This document shows positions 13,401-24,322 of a stretch of DNA of 64,000 nt, one piece after another; the stretch's first letter is position 1, and every line of letters starts with the position of its first letter. Source of the stretch: Echiichthys vipera (taxonomy: Eukaryota; Chordata; Actinopteri; Perciformes; Trachinidae); contig OY829668.1 of the NCBI GenBank assembly GCA_963691815.1, forward strand, positions 16,659,953 to 16,723,952, in the 5' to 3' direction. The translations under genes and the position numbers were made by a program. The notes under the pieces were generated by a model. It was given only the letters and a program-made list of their open reading frames with translations, searched no databases and was not told the origin of the DNA.

Positions 13401-15552
13401 CAAACCATGTGCTAAAGTTCCCTCTAGGAGCCTAAATACGTGCTAAAGTTCCCCCATGGAAACCAAAACTTGTGTAAAGTTCCCTCTAGGAGCCTAAACA
13501 CGTGGTAAAGTTCCCTCTAGAAACCAAAACTCGTGCCTCAGTGTCCTCTAGGAGCCCAAGCACGTGTTAAAGTGTCCTCTACGAGCCAAAAACCATGCTA
13601 CAGTATCCTCTAGAAACCAAAACTTGTGCTAAAGTTCCCTCTAGGACCCTAAACACGTGCTAAAGTGCCCTCTTGGAGCCCAAACACGTGCTAAAGTGCA
13701 GTCTTGGGAGCCAAAACGTGTGCTAAAGTGCCTTCTAGGAGCCAAATATGTCAGAGTACCCTCTGGAAACCAAACCATGTGCTAAAGTTCCCTCTAGGAG
13801 CCTAAACACGTGCTAAAGTTCCCTCTAGGATCCTAAACACGTGCTAAAGTGCCCTCTTGGAGCCCAAACACGTGCTAAAGTGCGTCTTGGAAGCCAAAAC
13901 TTGTGCAAACGTGTTCCCTTAGGAGACCAAACACGTGCTAAAGTGGTCTCTTGGAGCCAAAACACGTGCAAAAGTGAACTCTTGGGAGCCAAAACGTGTG
14001 CTAAAGTGCCCTCTAGGAGCCAAAACTTGTGCTTAAGTGCCCTCCAGGAGCCCAAACGCGTGTTAAAGGGTCCTCTACGAGCCAAACCCTGTGCTAAAGT
14101 GCCCTCTAGGAGCCCAAACACGTGTTAAAGTGTCCTCTACGAGCCAAACTCTGTGCGAAAGTGCCCTCTAGGAGCCCAAACACGTGTTAAAGTGTCCTCT
14201 ACGAGCCAAACCCTGTGCTTAAGTTCCCTCTAGGAGCCAAAACGTGTTCTAAAGTGCGTCTTGGAAGCCAAAACTTGTGCAAACGTGTTCCCTTAGGAGA
14301 CCAAACACGTGCTAAAGTGGTCTCTGGGAGCCAAAACACGTGCAAAAGTGCACTCTTGGGAGCCAAAACGTGTGCTAAAGTGCCCTCTAGGAGCCAAATA
14401 TGCCAGAGTATCCTCTAGAAACCAAAACTTGTGCTAAAGTTCCCTCTAGGAGCCTAAACACGTGGTAAAGTGCCCTCTAGAAACCAAAACTTGTGCTTAA
14501 GTGCCCTCCAGGAGCCCAAACACGTGTTAAAGGGGTCCTCTACAAGCCAAACCCTGTGCTACAGTGCCCTCTAGGAGCCCAAACATGTGTTAAAGTGTCC
14601 TCTACGAGCCAAACTCTGTGCTTAAATTCCCTCCAGGAGCCAAAAACGTGTGCTAAAGTGCTTCTTGGAAAACAAACCTTGTGCAAACGTGTTCCCTTAG
14701 GAGACCAAACACGTGCTAAAGTGCTCTCTAGGAGCCAAAACACGTGCAAAAGTGCACTCTTGGGAGCCAAAACATGGGCTAAAGTGCCCTCTAGGAGCCA
14801 GAAATGCTAGAGTACCCTCTAGAAACCAAAACTTGTGCTAAAGTTCCCTCTAGGAGCCTAAACACGTGCTAAAGTACCCCCTAGAAACCAAAACTTGTGT
14901 AAAGTTCCCTCTAGGAGCCTAAACACGTGGTAAAGTTCCCTCTAGAAACCAAAACTCGTGCCTCAGTGTCCTCTAGGAGCCCAAGCATGTGTTAAAGTGT
15001 CCTCTACGAGCCAAACACCATGCTAGAGTACCCTCTAAAAACCAAAACTTGTGCTAAAGTTCCCTCTAGGAGCCTAAACACGTGCTAAAGTGCCCTCTTG
15101 GAGCCCAAACACGTGCTTAAGTTCCCTCTAGGAGCCATAACATGTGTTAATGTGCGTCTTGGAATTTAAAACATGTTTAAAGTGCTCTCTAAGAGCCAAA
15201 ACACATGCTAAAGTGGACTCTTGGGAGCCAAAACGTGTGCCAAAGTATCCTCAAAGGAGCCAAAACGTGTGATAAAGTGCCCTTCAGGAGCCCAAACACG
15301 TGTTAAAGTGTCCTCTACGAGCTAAACCCTGTGCGAAAGTGATCTATAGGAGCCTAAACACATGCTTAAGTGCCCTCTAGGAGCCAAAACGTGTGCTAAA
15401 GTGTAGTCTTGGAAGCCAAAACATCTGCTAAAGTATCTTCTAGGAGCAAAAACACATGTTAAAGTGCTCTCTTGGGAGCCCAAACACATGCTAAAGTGCC
15501 CTCTTGGAGCCCAAACACGTGCTTAAGTTACCTCTAGGAGCCAATACATGTG
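10485..15552 (+). repeat. Segmental duplication inside satellite A (offset ~4.63 kb)
   Basis: The block 10485 to about 10930 recurs at 15111-15552 with an offset of 4626 bp, measured at the shared string ATAACATGTGTTAATGTGCG (10511 and 15137). The second copy is cut by the piggyBac element. The first copy therefore shows the uninterrupted sequence, in which the satellite carries GTGTTAAAGTG at the point where the transposon now sits. That supports the TTAA junction call on the left side. Confidence 0.7.
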
Positions 15553-15556
15553 TTAA

Positions 15557-15569
15557 CCCTCCTGTTGTC
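15557..15569 (+). repeat. Left terminal inverted repeat of piggyBac element
   Basis: The sequence CCCTCCTGTTGTC directly follows TTAA and is the exact reverse complement of the right end at 16475-16487. Confidence 0.9.
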
Positions 15570-15572
15570 TTT

Positions 15573-15587
15573 GGATCAAAATGACCC
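15573..15587. repeat. Subterminal palindromic motif, copy 1
   Basis: GGATCAAAATGACCC is a one-base variant of the motif GGGTCAAAATGACCC. Exact copies lie at 15752-15766 and, as the reverse complement, at 16430-16444. Repeated subterminal motifs of this kind in DNA transposons are often transposase binding sites; that role is inferred here. Confidence 0.6.
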
Positions 15588-15751
15588 GCCACTGTGTTAA
15601 AAACCAAACAAAAATCCCCTAAACGATATTTCTTTAACCTGAAATTTTATGACTTTTCCTGGATTGGCACCAACAGTAGAAAAAGTGAAATGTTGCTTTC
15701 ATTCACATTTCCATGTAAGCTGTACAAAAAAAAGGTACAAAGGTGGTCCTG

Positions 15752-15766
15752 GGGTCAAAATGACCC
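15752..15766. repeat. Subterminal palindromic motif, copy 2
   Basis: GGGTCAAAATGACCC lies about 195 bp inside the left end of the piggyBac element and matches the copy near the right end. Confidence 0.6.
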
Positions 15767-16042
15767 GTGAGACAAAAAGAGTTGAACTCAAGGTCACAGA
15801 GTTATTTACAAACCTCAGAATGTTACAATGTTTGAGTTGTTTTAATCAGTAGCAGACGTAACAAGACAGATCATGTGGTCTTCTCACGGACTGTTGTGCC
15901 TTTGATCAGTCTCAGATCAATGAGTAGCAGACGTGAACGAGACAGTAGCAGACGTAAACAACACACAGGTGTTATCGCAGACTGCAGAGATTATAAAGGT
16001 GCTGCAGATGACAGGGCCCTGAACTCTGTCTGTGCTGGAGCC

Positions 16043-16170
16043 ATGAGTGTGCGTTACAACGCTGAAGAGGCTCCAGATCGCATTTTTCAGAGGTCCAGCA
16101 AGACAACTCTGATTCAGAAGAGGAAGTGGAGGATGTATCAGAAGAAGATGGGGAGGAACACAACCCAGAG
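16043..16170 (+). pseudogene. Remnant of piggyBac transposase N-terminus
   Basis: An ATG at 16043 opens a short frame starting MSVRYNAEEAPDRIFQ. This resembles the beginning of PGBD-type transposases, which start with a short Ala/Glu-rich segment and then a run of acidic residues. The acidic run is present, but in a different frame: about 20 codons in, the open frame turns basic while the neighbouring frame reads SDSEEEVEDVSEEDGEE. A one-base indel near 16105 is the simplest explanation. The DDE catalytic domain is absent. A pyrimidine-rich stretch ending in AAG near 16293 could be an old splice acceptor, but this is weak. The call depends on the surrounding TTAA element and on the acidic signature. 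Confidence 0.55.
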
Positions 16171-16429
16171 CAATGGGTTATGTTATTTCTCATATCTTGT
16201 ATTGTACATTGTCTTCAATTGTTCAAACTGAGTCATTGGGATGGATGAAAATGCATTCAAACTCCGTTTTGCACATCTTTTTCTTTTCTTAAGGTATAGA
16301 AATGAAGTGAAGAGGGAAAACTCAGTTATTCACACATTTTGTGGTGAATGACAAGTTGTTTCTTCAAGCAAGATGAAATTTGATGTTTAAATTCAATTAG
16401 GCTGCTTATATTAGGGGTTTAGTGAAGAC

Positions 16430-16444
16430 GGGTCATTTTGACCC
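16430..16444. repeat. Subterminal palindromic motif, copy 3
   Basis: GGGTCATTTTGACCC is the reverse complement of copy 2, placed about 43 bp inside the right end of the element. Confidence 0.6.
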
Positions 16445-16474
16445 GGAGGACACGGGGTGTATACAGAAAATGAG

Positions 16475-16487
16475 GACAACAGGAGGG
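16475..16487 (-). repeat. Right terminal inverted repeat of piggyBac element
   Basis: The sequence GACAACAGGAGGG directly precedes TTAA and is the exact reverse complement of the left end. Confidence 0.9.
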
Positions 16488-16491
16488 TTAA

Positions 16492-18795
16492 GTTACAATT
16501 CTAGAATGTTAAATCCCAGTTCTAGAATGTCAAGTCAAAGTTCTAGAATGTTAAGTAACAATTCAGTTTCACAAACATATCTTGCTTTGATCCACCATTA
16601 TGCTTTTCACTAGAGTTCATATAAATCTGATCTTGGGAGGTCATCATGGGACATTGGTTTCAAGAGAAAGTAAGTTAGAGAATGTTAATTCTTAATTCTA
16701 GGATGTTAATTGACAGTTCTAGAATGTTAAGTAACAATTCTAGAATGTTAGGTCACCAGTTTAGAATGTTAAGTCACATTTCTAGAATGTTAAGTAAAAG
16801 TTCTAGAAGGTTAAGTCAAAGTTCTAGAATGTTAAGTCAAAGTTTTAAAATATTTAGTTAGAATTCTCAAATATTAAGTCACATACCTGGTATGTCAAGT
16901 GCCCATTAACATATTCCATTGATCATGTATTATGCTATTCACTAGAATTCATATTAATCTAATCTTGGGACGTCATCATGGGACAATAATTTCTAGAGAA
17001 CGTCAGTTCAAGAATGTTAATTTACAATTCTAGAATTTAAATTGACAGTTCTAGAATGTTAAGTCAAATTTCTAGAATGTTAAGTTAAAGTTCTAGAAGG
17101 TTGAGTCAAAGTTCTAAAATATTTAGTTAGAATTCTTAAATGTTAATTCACATAATTAGTATGTTAAGTGCACATTAACTCATTCCATTGATCCTGAATT
17201 ATTCTTTTCACTGGAGTTCATATTAATCTGATCTTGGGAGGACATCATCGGACATTGGTTTCCAGAGAAGTTTAGTTCAAAAAGTTTAAATCACAATTCT
17301 AGCATGTTAAGTAAAAGTTTTAGAATGTTAAGTTACAGTTATATTTTGTTATGGTTAAGTCCTAGAATGTGAAGTCACAATGAGACAATGTTAAGTCAAA
17401 GTTCTAGAATGTTAAGTAACAATTCTAGAATGTAAATTCACATTTCTAGAATATTAAGTCAAAGTTCCAGAATGTTAAGTAACAATTCTAGAATGTAAAA
17501 TCACACTTCTAGAATGTTAAGTCAAAGTTCTAGATTTGTAAGTTCTAATTCTCAAATGTTAAGTGACATATCTGGTATGTTAAGACACACAAACATATTA
17601 TTGTTTTGATCCTGCATTAACCTATTAACTAGAGTTCATATTAATCTAATCTTGGGAGGTCATCATAGGACATAGTTTTCCAAAGAAAGTCAGTTCAAGA
17701 AAGTGTATACGCAATTCTATATTGTTAAGTCAAAGATCTAGAAATTTAAGTTAAAGTTCTAGAATGTTGAGTAACAATTCTAGGATGTTAAATCACAGTT
17801 CTAGAATGTTTAATCATAGTTCTAGAATATTAAGTAACAATTCAAGAATGTAAGGTCAAAGTTATAGAATATTACGTTACAATTCTCAAATGTTAAGTCA
17901 CACACCTGGTATGTTAAGTGTATACAAATGTAAAATTGCTTTGATCCAAATTATGCTATGCACAAGAGTACATATTAATCTGATCTTGGGAGGTCATCAT
18001 ATGACATTCGTTCCAAGAGAAGGTCAGTCAGAGAATGTTAATTCTCAATTCTAGAATGTTAAATAACAATGCGAGAATGTTAGGTCACACTTCTAATATG
18101 TTAAGTCAAAGTTCTAGAATGTTAAGTCAAAATTTTAGAATGTTTAGTAACAATTCTAGATTGTTAAATCACACTTCTAGAATGTTAAGTCAGAGTTCTA
18201 GAATGTTAAGTAGCAATTCTAGAACATAAAGTCACAGTTATGGAATGTTACGTCAATATGTAGAAAATTAAGTAACAATTCTAGAATGTTAAGTTACAAT
18301 TCTCCAATGTTAAGTAACACACCTGGTATGTTGAGTGCACACGGACATATCATTGCTTTGATTCTGCATTAAGCTATTCAAGAGTTCATATTAATCTGAA
18401 GACATACTGGGACATTGGTTTACAGAGAATTTTAGTTCTAGAATGTTAAATCACAATTCTAGTATGTTAAGTTTAAGTTCTAGAATGTTAACTTCCAGTT
18501 ATATTTTGTTATGGTTAAGTCCTAGAATGTGAAGTCACAATGGCACAATGTTAAGTCGCAGTTTTAGAATATGGAGTCACTGTTTTACAATGTTAAGTAA
18601 CAGTTCCAGGATCTTAAGTTACAATTCTAGAATGTTAAATCACAGTTCAAGAATGTTAAGTCAAAGTTCTAGAATGTTAAGTAACACTTCAGTTACACAA
18701 ACTTATCATGCTTTGATCCTGCATCATGCTATTCACTAGAGTATATAAATCTGATCTTGGGAGGTCATCATGGGACATTGGTCTTCGTAGAAAGT
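16492..18795 (+). repeat. Satellite B, 20-bp tandem repeat with interspersed linker
   Basis: The block is made of a 20-bp unit, consensus TTCTAGAATGTTAAGTCACA, with variants such as GTCAAAG and GTAACAA in the second half. It is AT-rich and differs clearly from satellite A. About seven linkers of roughly 100-120 bp break the array, beginning near 16566, 16885, 17152, 17565, 17905, 18310 and 18690. Each linker carries a similar string with GCTTTGATCC, ACTAGAGTTCATATTAATCT and GATCTTGGGAGGTCATCATG. The higher-order period is therefore about 260-420 bp. The unit contains the perfect 8-bp palindrome TTCTAGAA. No gene is visible; frames of about 63 codons reading SRMLSQSSRML are translations of the repeat. 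Confidence 0.92.
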
Positions 18796-21700
18796 CATTT
18801 TAACACACGTTTTGGCTTCCAAGACGACACTTTAGATCACGTTTTGGCTGCTAAAGGGCAATTTAGCAAGTGTTTAGGCTCCTAGAGGTCACTTAAGCAG
18901 AAGTTTTGTCCCCTAGAGGACACTTTAGCGCACGTTTTGGCTCCCAAGAGAGCAATTTAGCACACGTTTTGTATTACAAGTCGGCACCTTAGCACACGTT
19001 TTGGCTCTCAAGAGAGCACTTTAGCACACGTTTTGGCTCCTAGAGGGTACTTTAACACAAGTTTTGGCTCCTAGAGGGCACTTTAGCACGTGTTGAGGCT
19101 CCTAGAGGGCACTTTAGCGCAAGTTTTGTCCCCTAGAGGACAATTTAACACGTGTTTGGGCTCCTAGAGGACACTTTAGAACAAGTTTTGGTTTCTAGAG
19201 GGCACTTTACCACATGTTTTGGCTCCTAGAGGGAACTTTAGCACAAGTTTTTGTTTCTAGAGGGTACTCTAGCATGTTTGGCTCCTAGAGGGCACTTAAG
19301 CACATGTTTTGGCTACATAGAGGATACTTTAGCACACGTTTTGGCTCCCAAGAGTGCACTTAAGCATGTGTTTGGGCTCCTAGAGGGCACTTTAGCACGT
19401 GTTTGGGCTCCTAAGAGAAAACTTTAGCACACGTTTTGGCTGCCAAGAGAACACTTTAGCACACATTTTGGCTCCTGGAGGACACTTTAACACGTGTTTG
19501 TGCTCCTAGAGGGCTCTTTAGCACAAGTTTAGGTTTCTATAGGGCACTTTACCACGTGTTTTGGCTTCCAAGACGGCACTTTAGATGATGTTTCAGCTGC
19601 TAAATGGCACTTTAGCAAGTGTTTAGACTCCTAGAGGTCACTTTAGCACAAGTTTTGTCCCCTAGAGGACACTTTAGAGCACATTTTGGCTCCCAAGAAT
19701 GAACTTTAGCAAGTTTTTGGGCTCCTAGAGGGCACTTTAGCACTTGTTCGGGCTCCTGGAGAGCACTTTAGCACACGTTTTAGCTCCAAGAAAGCACTTT
19801 AAGACACGTTTTGGCTCCTAGGGGGCACTTAAGCACGTGTTTAGGCTCCTAGAGGGAACTTTAGCACACGTTTTGGCTCCCAAGAGTGCACTTAAGCACG
19901 GGTTTGGACTCCTAGAGGGTACTTTACCACGGGGTTTGGCTCGAAGAGGAAACATTAACACGTGTTTGGGCTCCTAAAGGGCACTTTAGCACAAGTTTTG
20001 GTTTCTAGAGTGCACTTTAGCCCACATTTTGGCTTCCACGGCGGCACTTTAGATCACGTTTTAGCTCCTAGAGGGAACTTAACAGGTGTTTAGGCTCCTA
20101 GAGGACATTTTAGCACAAGTTTGGGTTTCTAGAGGGCACTTCACCATGTGTTAAGGCTCCTAGAGGGAACTTTAGCACAAGTTTTTTTTTCTAGAGGATT
20201 CTCTAGCATGTTTGGCTCCTTGAGGGCAGTTAAGCACACGTTTTAGCTCCTAGAGGGCACTTTAGCACAGGGTTTGTCTTGTATAGGACACTTTAACACG
20301 TAAGGGCAACTAGAGGGTACTTTAGCTCAAGTTTTGGTTTCAAGAGGGCACTTTAGCACACTTTTTGGCTTCGAAGGCGGCACTTTAGCACACGATTTGA
20401 CTCCCAAGAGAGCACTTTAGCACACGTTTTTGCTTCCAAGACGGCACCTTAGCACACGTTTTGGCTCTCAAAAGAGCACTTTAGCACACATTTTTGCTCA
20501 TAGAGGGTACTTTAGCACGTTTTTAGGCTCCTAGACGGCACTTTAGCACAATTTTTGGATTCTAGAGGGCACTTTACCATGTGTTAAGGCTCCTAGAGTG
20601 AACTTTAGCACACGTTTTGGTTTTTAGAGGGTACTGTAGCATATATGGCTCCTAGAGGGCACTTAAGCACGTGGTTGGGCTCCTAGAGGGCACTTTAGCA
20701 CATGTTTGGGCTCCTAAAAGAGTCTTTTAGCACACATTTTGGCCCCCAAGAGAGCACTTTAACATGCGTTTTGGCTTCCAAGATGGCACTTTAGTACACG
20801 TTTTGGCTCCTAGAGGGAACCTAAGCACATGTTTAGGCTCCTAGAGGGCACTTTAGAGCACATTTTGGCTCCCAAGAGTAAACTTTAGAAAGTTTTTGGG
20901 CTCCTAGAGGGCACTTTAGCACTTGTTCGGGCTCCTGGAAGGCACTTTAGCACACGTTTTAGCTCCAAGAAAGCACTTTAAGACACGTTTTGGCTCCTAG
21001 GGGGCACTTAAGCACGTGTTTAGGCTCCTAGAGGGAACTTTAGCACAAGTTTTGGCTCCCAAGAGGATACTTTAGCACACGTTTTGGCTCCCAAGAGTGC
21101 ACTTAAGCACGTGTTTGGACTCCTAGAGGGTACTTTACCACGGGGTTTGGCTCGAAGAGGAAACATTAACACGTGTTTGGGCTCCTAGAGGGCACTTTAG
21201 CACAAGTTTTGGTTTCTAGAGTGCACTTTAGCCCACATTTTGGCTTCCAAGGCGGCACTTTAGATAACGTTTTAGCTCCTAGAGGGAACTTTAGCAGGTG
21301 TTTAGGCTCCTAGAGGACACTTTAGCACAAGTTTGGGTTTCTAGAGGGCACTTTACCATGTGTTTAGGCTCCTAGAGGGAACTTTAGCACAAGTTTTTTT
21401 TCTAGAGGATTCTCTAGCATGTTTGGCTCCTTGAGGGCAGTTAAGCACACGTTTTAGCTCCTAGAGGGCACTTTAGCACAGGGCTTGTCTTGTAGAGGAC
21501 ACTTTAACACGTAAGGGCAACTAGAGGGTACTTAAGCTCAAGTTTTGGTTTCAAGAGGGCACTTTAGCACACGTTTTGGCTTCGAAGGCGGCACTTTAGC
21601 ACACGATTTGACTCCCAAGAGAGCACTTTAGCACACGTTTTTGCTTCCAAGACGGCACCTTAGCACACGTTTTGGCTGTCAAAAGTGCACTTTAGCACAC

Positions 21701-23684
21701 ATTTTGGCTCATAGAGGGTACTTTAGCACGGTTTTAGGCTCCTAGACGGCACTTTAGCACAATTTTTGGATTCTAGAGGGCACTTTACTGTGTGTTCAGG
21801 CTCCTAGAGTGAACTTTAGCACACATTTTGGTTTTTAGAGGGTACTGTAGCATATATGGCTCCTAGAGGGCACTTAAGCACGTGGTTGGGCTCCTAGAGG
21901 GCACTTTAGCACATGTTTGGGCTCCTAAAAGAGTCTTTTAGCACACATTTTGGCCCCCAAGAGAGCACTTTAACATGCGTTTTGGCTTCCAAGATGGCAC
22001 TTTAGTACACGTTTTGGCTCCTAGAGGGAACCTAAGCACATGTTTAGGCTCCTAGAGGGCACTTTAGAGCACATTTTGGCTCCCAAGAGTAAACTTTAGA
22101 AAGTTTTTGGGCTCCTAGAGGGCACTTTAGCACTTGTTCGGGCTCCTGGAGGGCACTTTAGCACACGTTTTAGCTCCAAGAAAGCACTTTAAGACACGTT
22201 TTGGCTCCTAGGGGGCACTTAAGCACGTGTTTAGGCTCCTAGAGGGAACTTTAGCACAAGTTTTGGCTCCCAAGAGGATACTTTAGCACACGTTTTGGCT
22301 CCCAAGAGTGCACTTAAGCACGTGTTTGGACTCCTAGAGGGTACTTTACCACGGGGTTTGGCTCGAAGAGGAAACATTAACACGTGTTTGGGCTCCTAGA
22401 GGGCACTTTAGCACAAGTTTTGGTTTCTAGAGTGCACTTTAGCCCACATTTTGGCTTCCAAGGCGGCACTTTAGATAACGTTTTAGCTCCTAGAGGGAAC
22501 TTTAGCAGGTGTTTAGGCTCCTAGAGGACACTTTAGCACAAGTTTGGGTTTCTAGAGGGCACTTTACCATGTGTTTAGGCTCCTAGAGGGAACTTTAGCA
22601 CAAGTTTTTTTTCTAGAGGATTCTCTAGCATGTTTGGCTCCTTGAGGGCAGTTAAGCACACGTTTTAGCTCCTAGAGGGCACTTTAGCACAGGGCTTGTC
22701 TTGTAGAGGACACTTTAACACGTAAGGGCAACTAGAGGGTACTTAAGCTCAAGTTTTGGTTTCAAGAGGGCACTTTAGCACACGTTTTGGCTTCGAAGGC
22801 GGCACTTTAGCACACGATTTGACTCCCAAGAGAGCACTTTAGCACACGTTTTTGCTTCCAAGACGGCACCTTAGCACACGTTTTGGCTGTCAAAAGAGCA
22901 CTTTAGCACACATTTTGGCTCATAGAGGGTACTTTAGCACGGTTTTAGGCTCCTAGACGGCACTTTAGCACAATTTTTGGATTCTAGAGGGCACTTTACT
23001 GTGTGTTCAGGCTCCTAGAGTGAACTTTAGCACACATTTTGGTTTTTAGAGGGTACTGTAGCATATATGGCTCCTAGAGGGCACTTAAGCACGTGGTTGG
23101 GCTCCTAGAGGGCACTTTAGCACATGTTTGGGCTCCTAATAGAGCCTTTTAGCACACATTTTGGCCCCCAAGAGAGCACTTTAACACGCGTTTTGGCTTC
23201 CAAGACGGCACTTTAGTACACGTTTTGGCTCCTAGAGGGAACCTAAGCACATGTTTAGGCTCCTAGAGGGCACTTTAGCACAGGGTTTGGCTCATAGAGG
23301 ACACTTTAACACGTGTTTGGACTCCTAGAGGGCACTTTAGCACAAGTTTTGATTTCTAGAGGGCACTTTAGCACACGTTTTAGCTCCCAAGAGGATACTT
23401 TAGCACACGTTTTGGCTCCCAAGAGTGTACTTAAGCACGTGTTTGGACTCCTAGAGGGCACTTTAGCACAAGTTTTGTCCCCTAGAGGACACTTTAACAC
23501 ATGTTTCGGCTCCTAGAGGGAACTTTAGCACAAGTTTTGGTTTCTAGAGGGCACTTTAGCACGTGTTTAGGCTCCTAGAGGGAACATTTGCACAAGTTTT
23601 GTCCCCTAGAGGACACTTAAGCACGTTTTTAGGCTCCTAGAGGGCACTTTAGCACGGGGTTTGGCTCATAGAGGACACATTGGG
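18796..23684 (-). repeat. Satellite A, inverted orientation, segment 1
   Basis: From about 18796 the ~31-bp repeat resumes, but the monomer read on this strand is now GGCTCCTAGAGGGCACTTTA followed by a GCACACGTTTT end. It is the reverse complement of the repeat in 1-15552. Monomer classes match those of the forward array: GGCTTCCAAGACGGC, GGTTTCTAGAGGGTACTC, GTCCCCTAGAGGACAC and GGCTCGTAGAGGACAC. The orientation switch spans only the piggyBac element and satellite B. Confidence 0.95.
19676..23265 (-). repeat. Three copies of a ~1.2-kb higher-order repeat
   Basis: A string beginning AGAGCACATTTTGGCTCCCA starts three colinear blocks at about 19676, 20855 and 22066, spaced 1179 and 1211 bp apart. 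The second and third blocks look nearly identical over their full length, differing by only a few bases that I could spot. The first is more diverged and has local gains and losses of monomers. The block is about 39 monomers long. The similarity fits a recent unequal crossover or amplification. Confidence 0.85.
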
Positions 23685-23699
23685 CCTCATTTATCAAAC
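23685..23699 (+). repeat. Left TIR of the 2.06-kb element
   Basis: CCTCATTTATCAAAC matches the reverse complement of 25728-25742 without mismatch, and satellite sequence lies immediately outside. Confidence 0.75.
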
Positions 23700-24322
23700 G
23701 AACGTACGGCAGAAAAACGTGCGTGCGACCATTTCCTGGCAAACGTCGGCATTTATCAATTTGGACGTGAGCGTGAGCTACGCTCAAATCTCACGAACTG
23801 GTCTGAGATTGTGTATGCACATTTCAGCCTGTGTATTTGCGGTGAAGCAAAACCTGGCTGAAAATAATGAACAAACCTCAGCCTTCATCAAGAATAAGCA
23901 GTCACATATTAAGAACAGATCAAAACGGATTCTTAAAACGGATAAAAAATTATAAAAATTGTGGTTGGAGCGATTTATTGTACTCATGCGCGTCTGAAGG
24001 CACCATCCATGAATGATTACGCATTCATCAATCGCCAAAACTACCACTCGATAAATATACAGGTGATTTGTGATGCCAAGCTGTCGCTTTTAAACGTGGT
24101 GGCCAGGGAGCCGGGGGGCACACACACGCAATTCTTTTAAATATCAAAACAGCTCGGCTCCAGCCCCCCGCGACCCCAACAATGAAACAATGAATGGATT
24201 TGTTGGTGTTGGCTACCCTCGATAAATTGCATTAAATCAAACAATGTATCAGTATGGTTCTTCTAGATGACAAAGGTATCCTCTTACGGAATACCTAATG
24301 ACCCACCGGTAGCGCCAGTGTT

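Larger units (their letters stand above)
1..15552 (+). repeat. Satellite A, ~31-bp tandem array, forward orientation
   Basis: The block is an uninterrupted tandem array of monomers of about 31 bp. On this strand a typical monomer begins near AAAACGTGTGCTAAAG and continues TGCCCTCTAGGAGCC. Several monomer classes recur: one with CTTGGAAGCC, one with CTCTAGAAACCAAAACTTG, one with CTACGAGCCAAACCCTG and one with CTAGGAGCCTAAACACG. They follow each other in a partly fixed order, so the array has higher-order repeats and is not a simple homopolymer of one monomer. Many monomers contain CACGTG. Scattered open frames of 60-105 codons on both strands are translations of the satellite and are not genes. 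The window starts inside the array, so its left end is not seen. No transposon or RNA gene was noticed in this block. Confidence 0.95.
15553..16491. mobile_element. Internally deleted piggyBac-type DNA transposon
   Basis: The element lies at 15557-16487 and has TTAA on each side (15553-15556 and 16488-16491), the target duplication used by the piggyBac superfamily. The ends form a perfect 13-bp inverted repeat, CCCTCCTGTTGTC at the left and its complement at the right. Subterminal copies of the palindromic motif GGGTCAAAATGACCC follow inside both ends. At about 0.93 kb it is too short for a full transposase of roughly 600 residues and keeps only a remnant of the N-terminus, so it is non-autonomous. 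It sits exactly between satellite A on the left and satellite B on the right. Superfamily assignment is firm; the family name is not determined. Confidence 0.9.

Noticed and set aside
14493..14810. 105-codon open frame (and about 30 similar frames of 60-98 codons) reading KVRLGSQNLCKRVPLGDQTRAKV and the like
   Set aside because: These are translations of the ~31-bp satellite: three monomers make 93 bp, so a frame can stay open over several monomers. Frames are open on both strands at the same place and break wherever monomer length changes.
1..15552. A CRISPR-like array, suggested by ~31-bp repeats at regular spacing
   Set aside because: The repeats abut each other with no unique spacers, variants belong to a few recurring classes, no cas genes exist, and the setting is eukaryotic.
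15875..16231. 118-codon plus-strand frame in the piggyBac element
   Set aside because: It joins non-coding left-end sequence to the transposase remnant and continues in the wrong frame through the acidic segment; it does not correspond to a real protein.
23661..24047. Overlapping 66-, 91- and 87-codon frames at the left of the TIR element
   Set aside because: Frames overlap on both strands, one starts in satellite sequence, and none shows a transposase motif.
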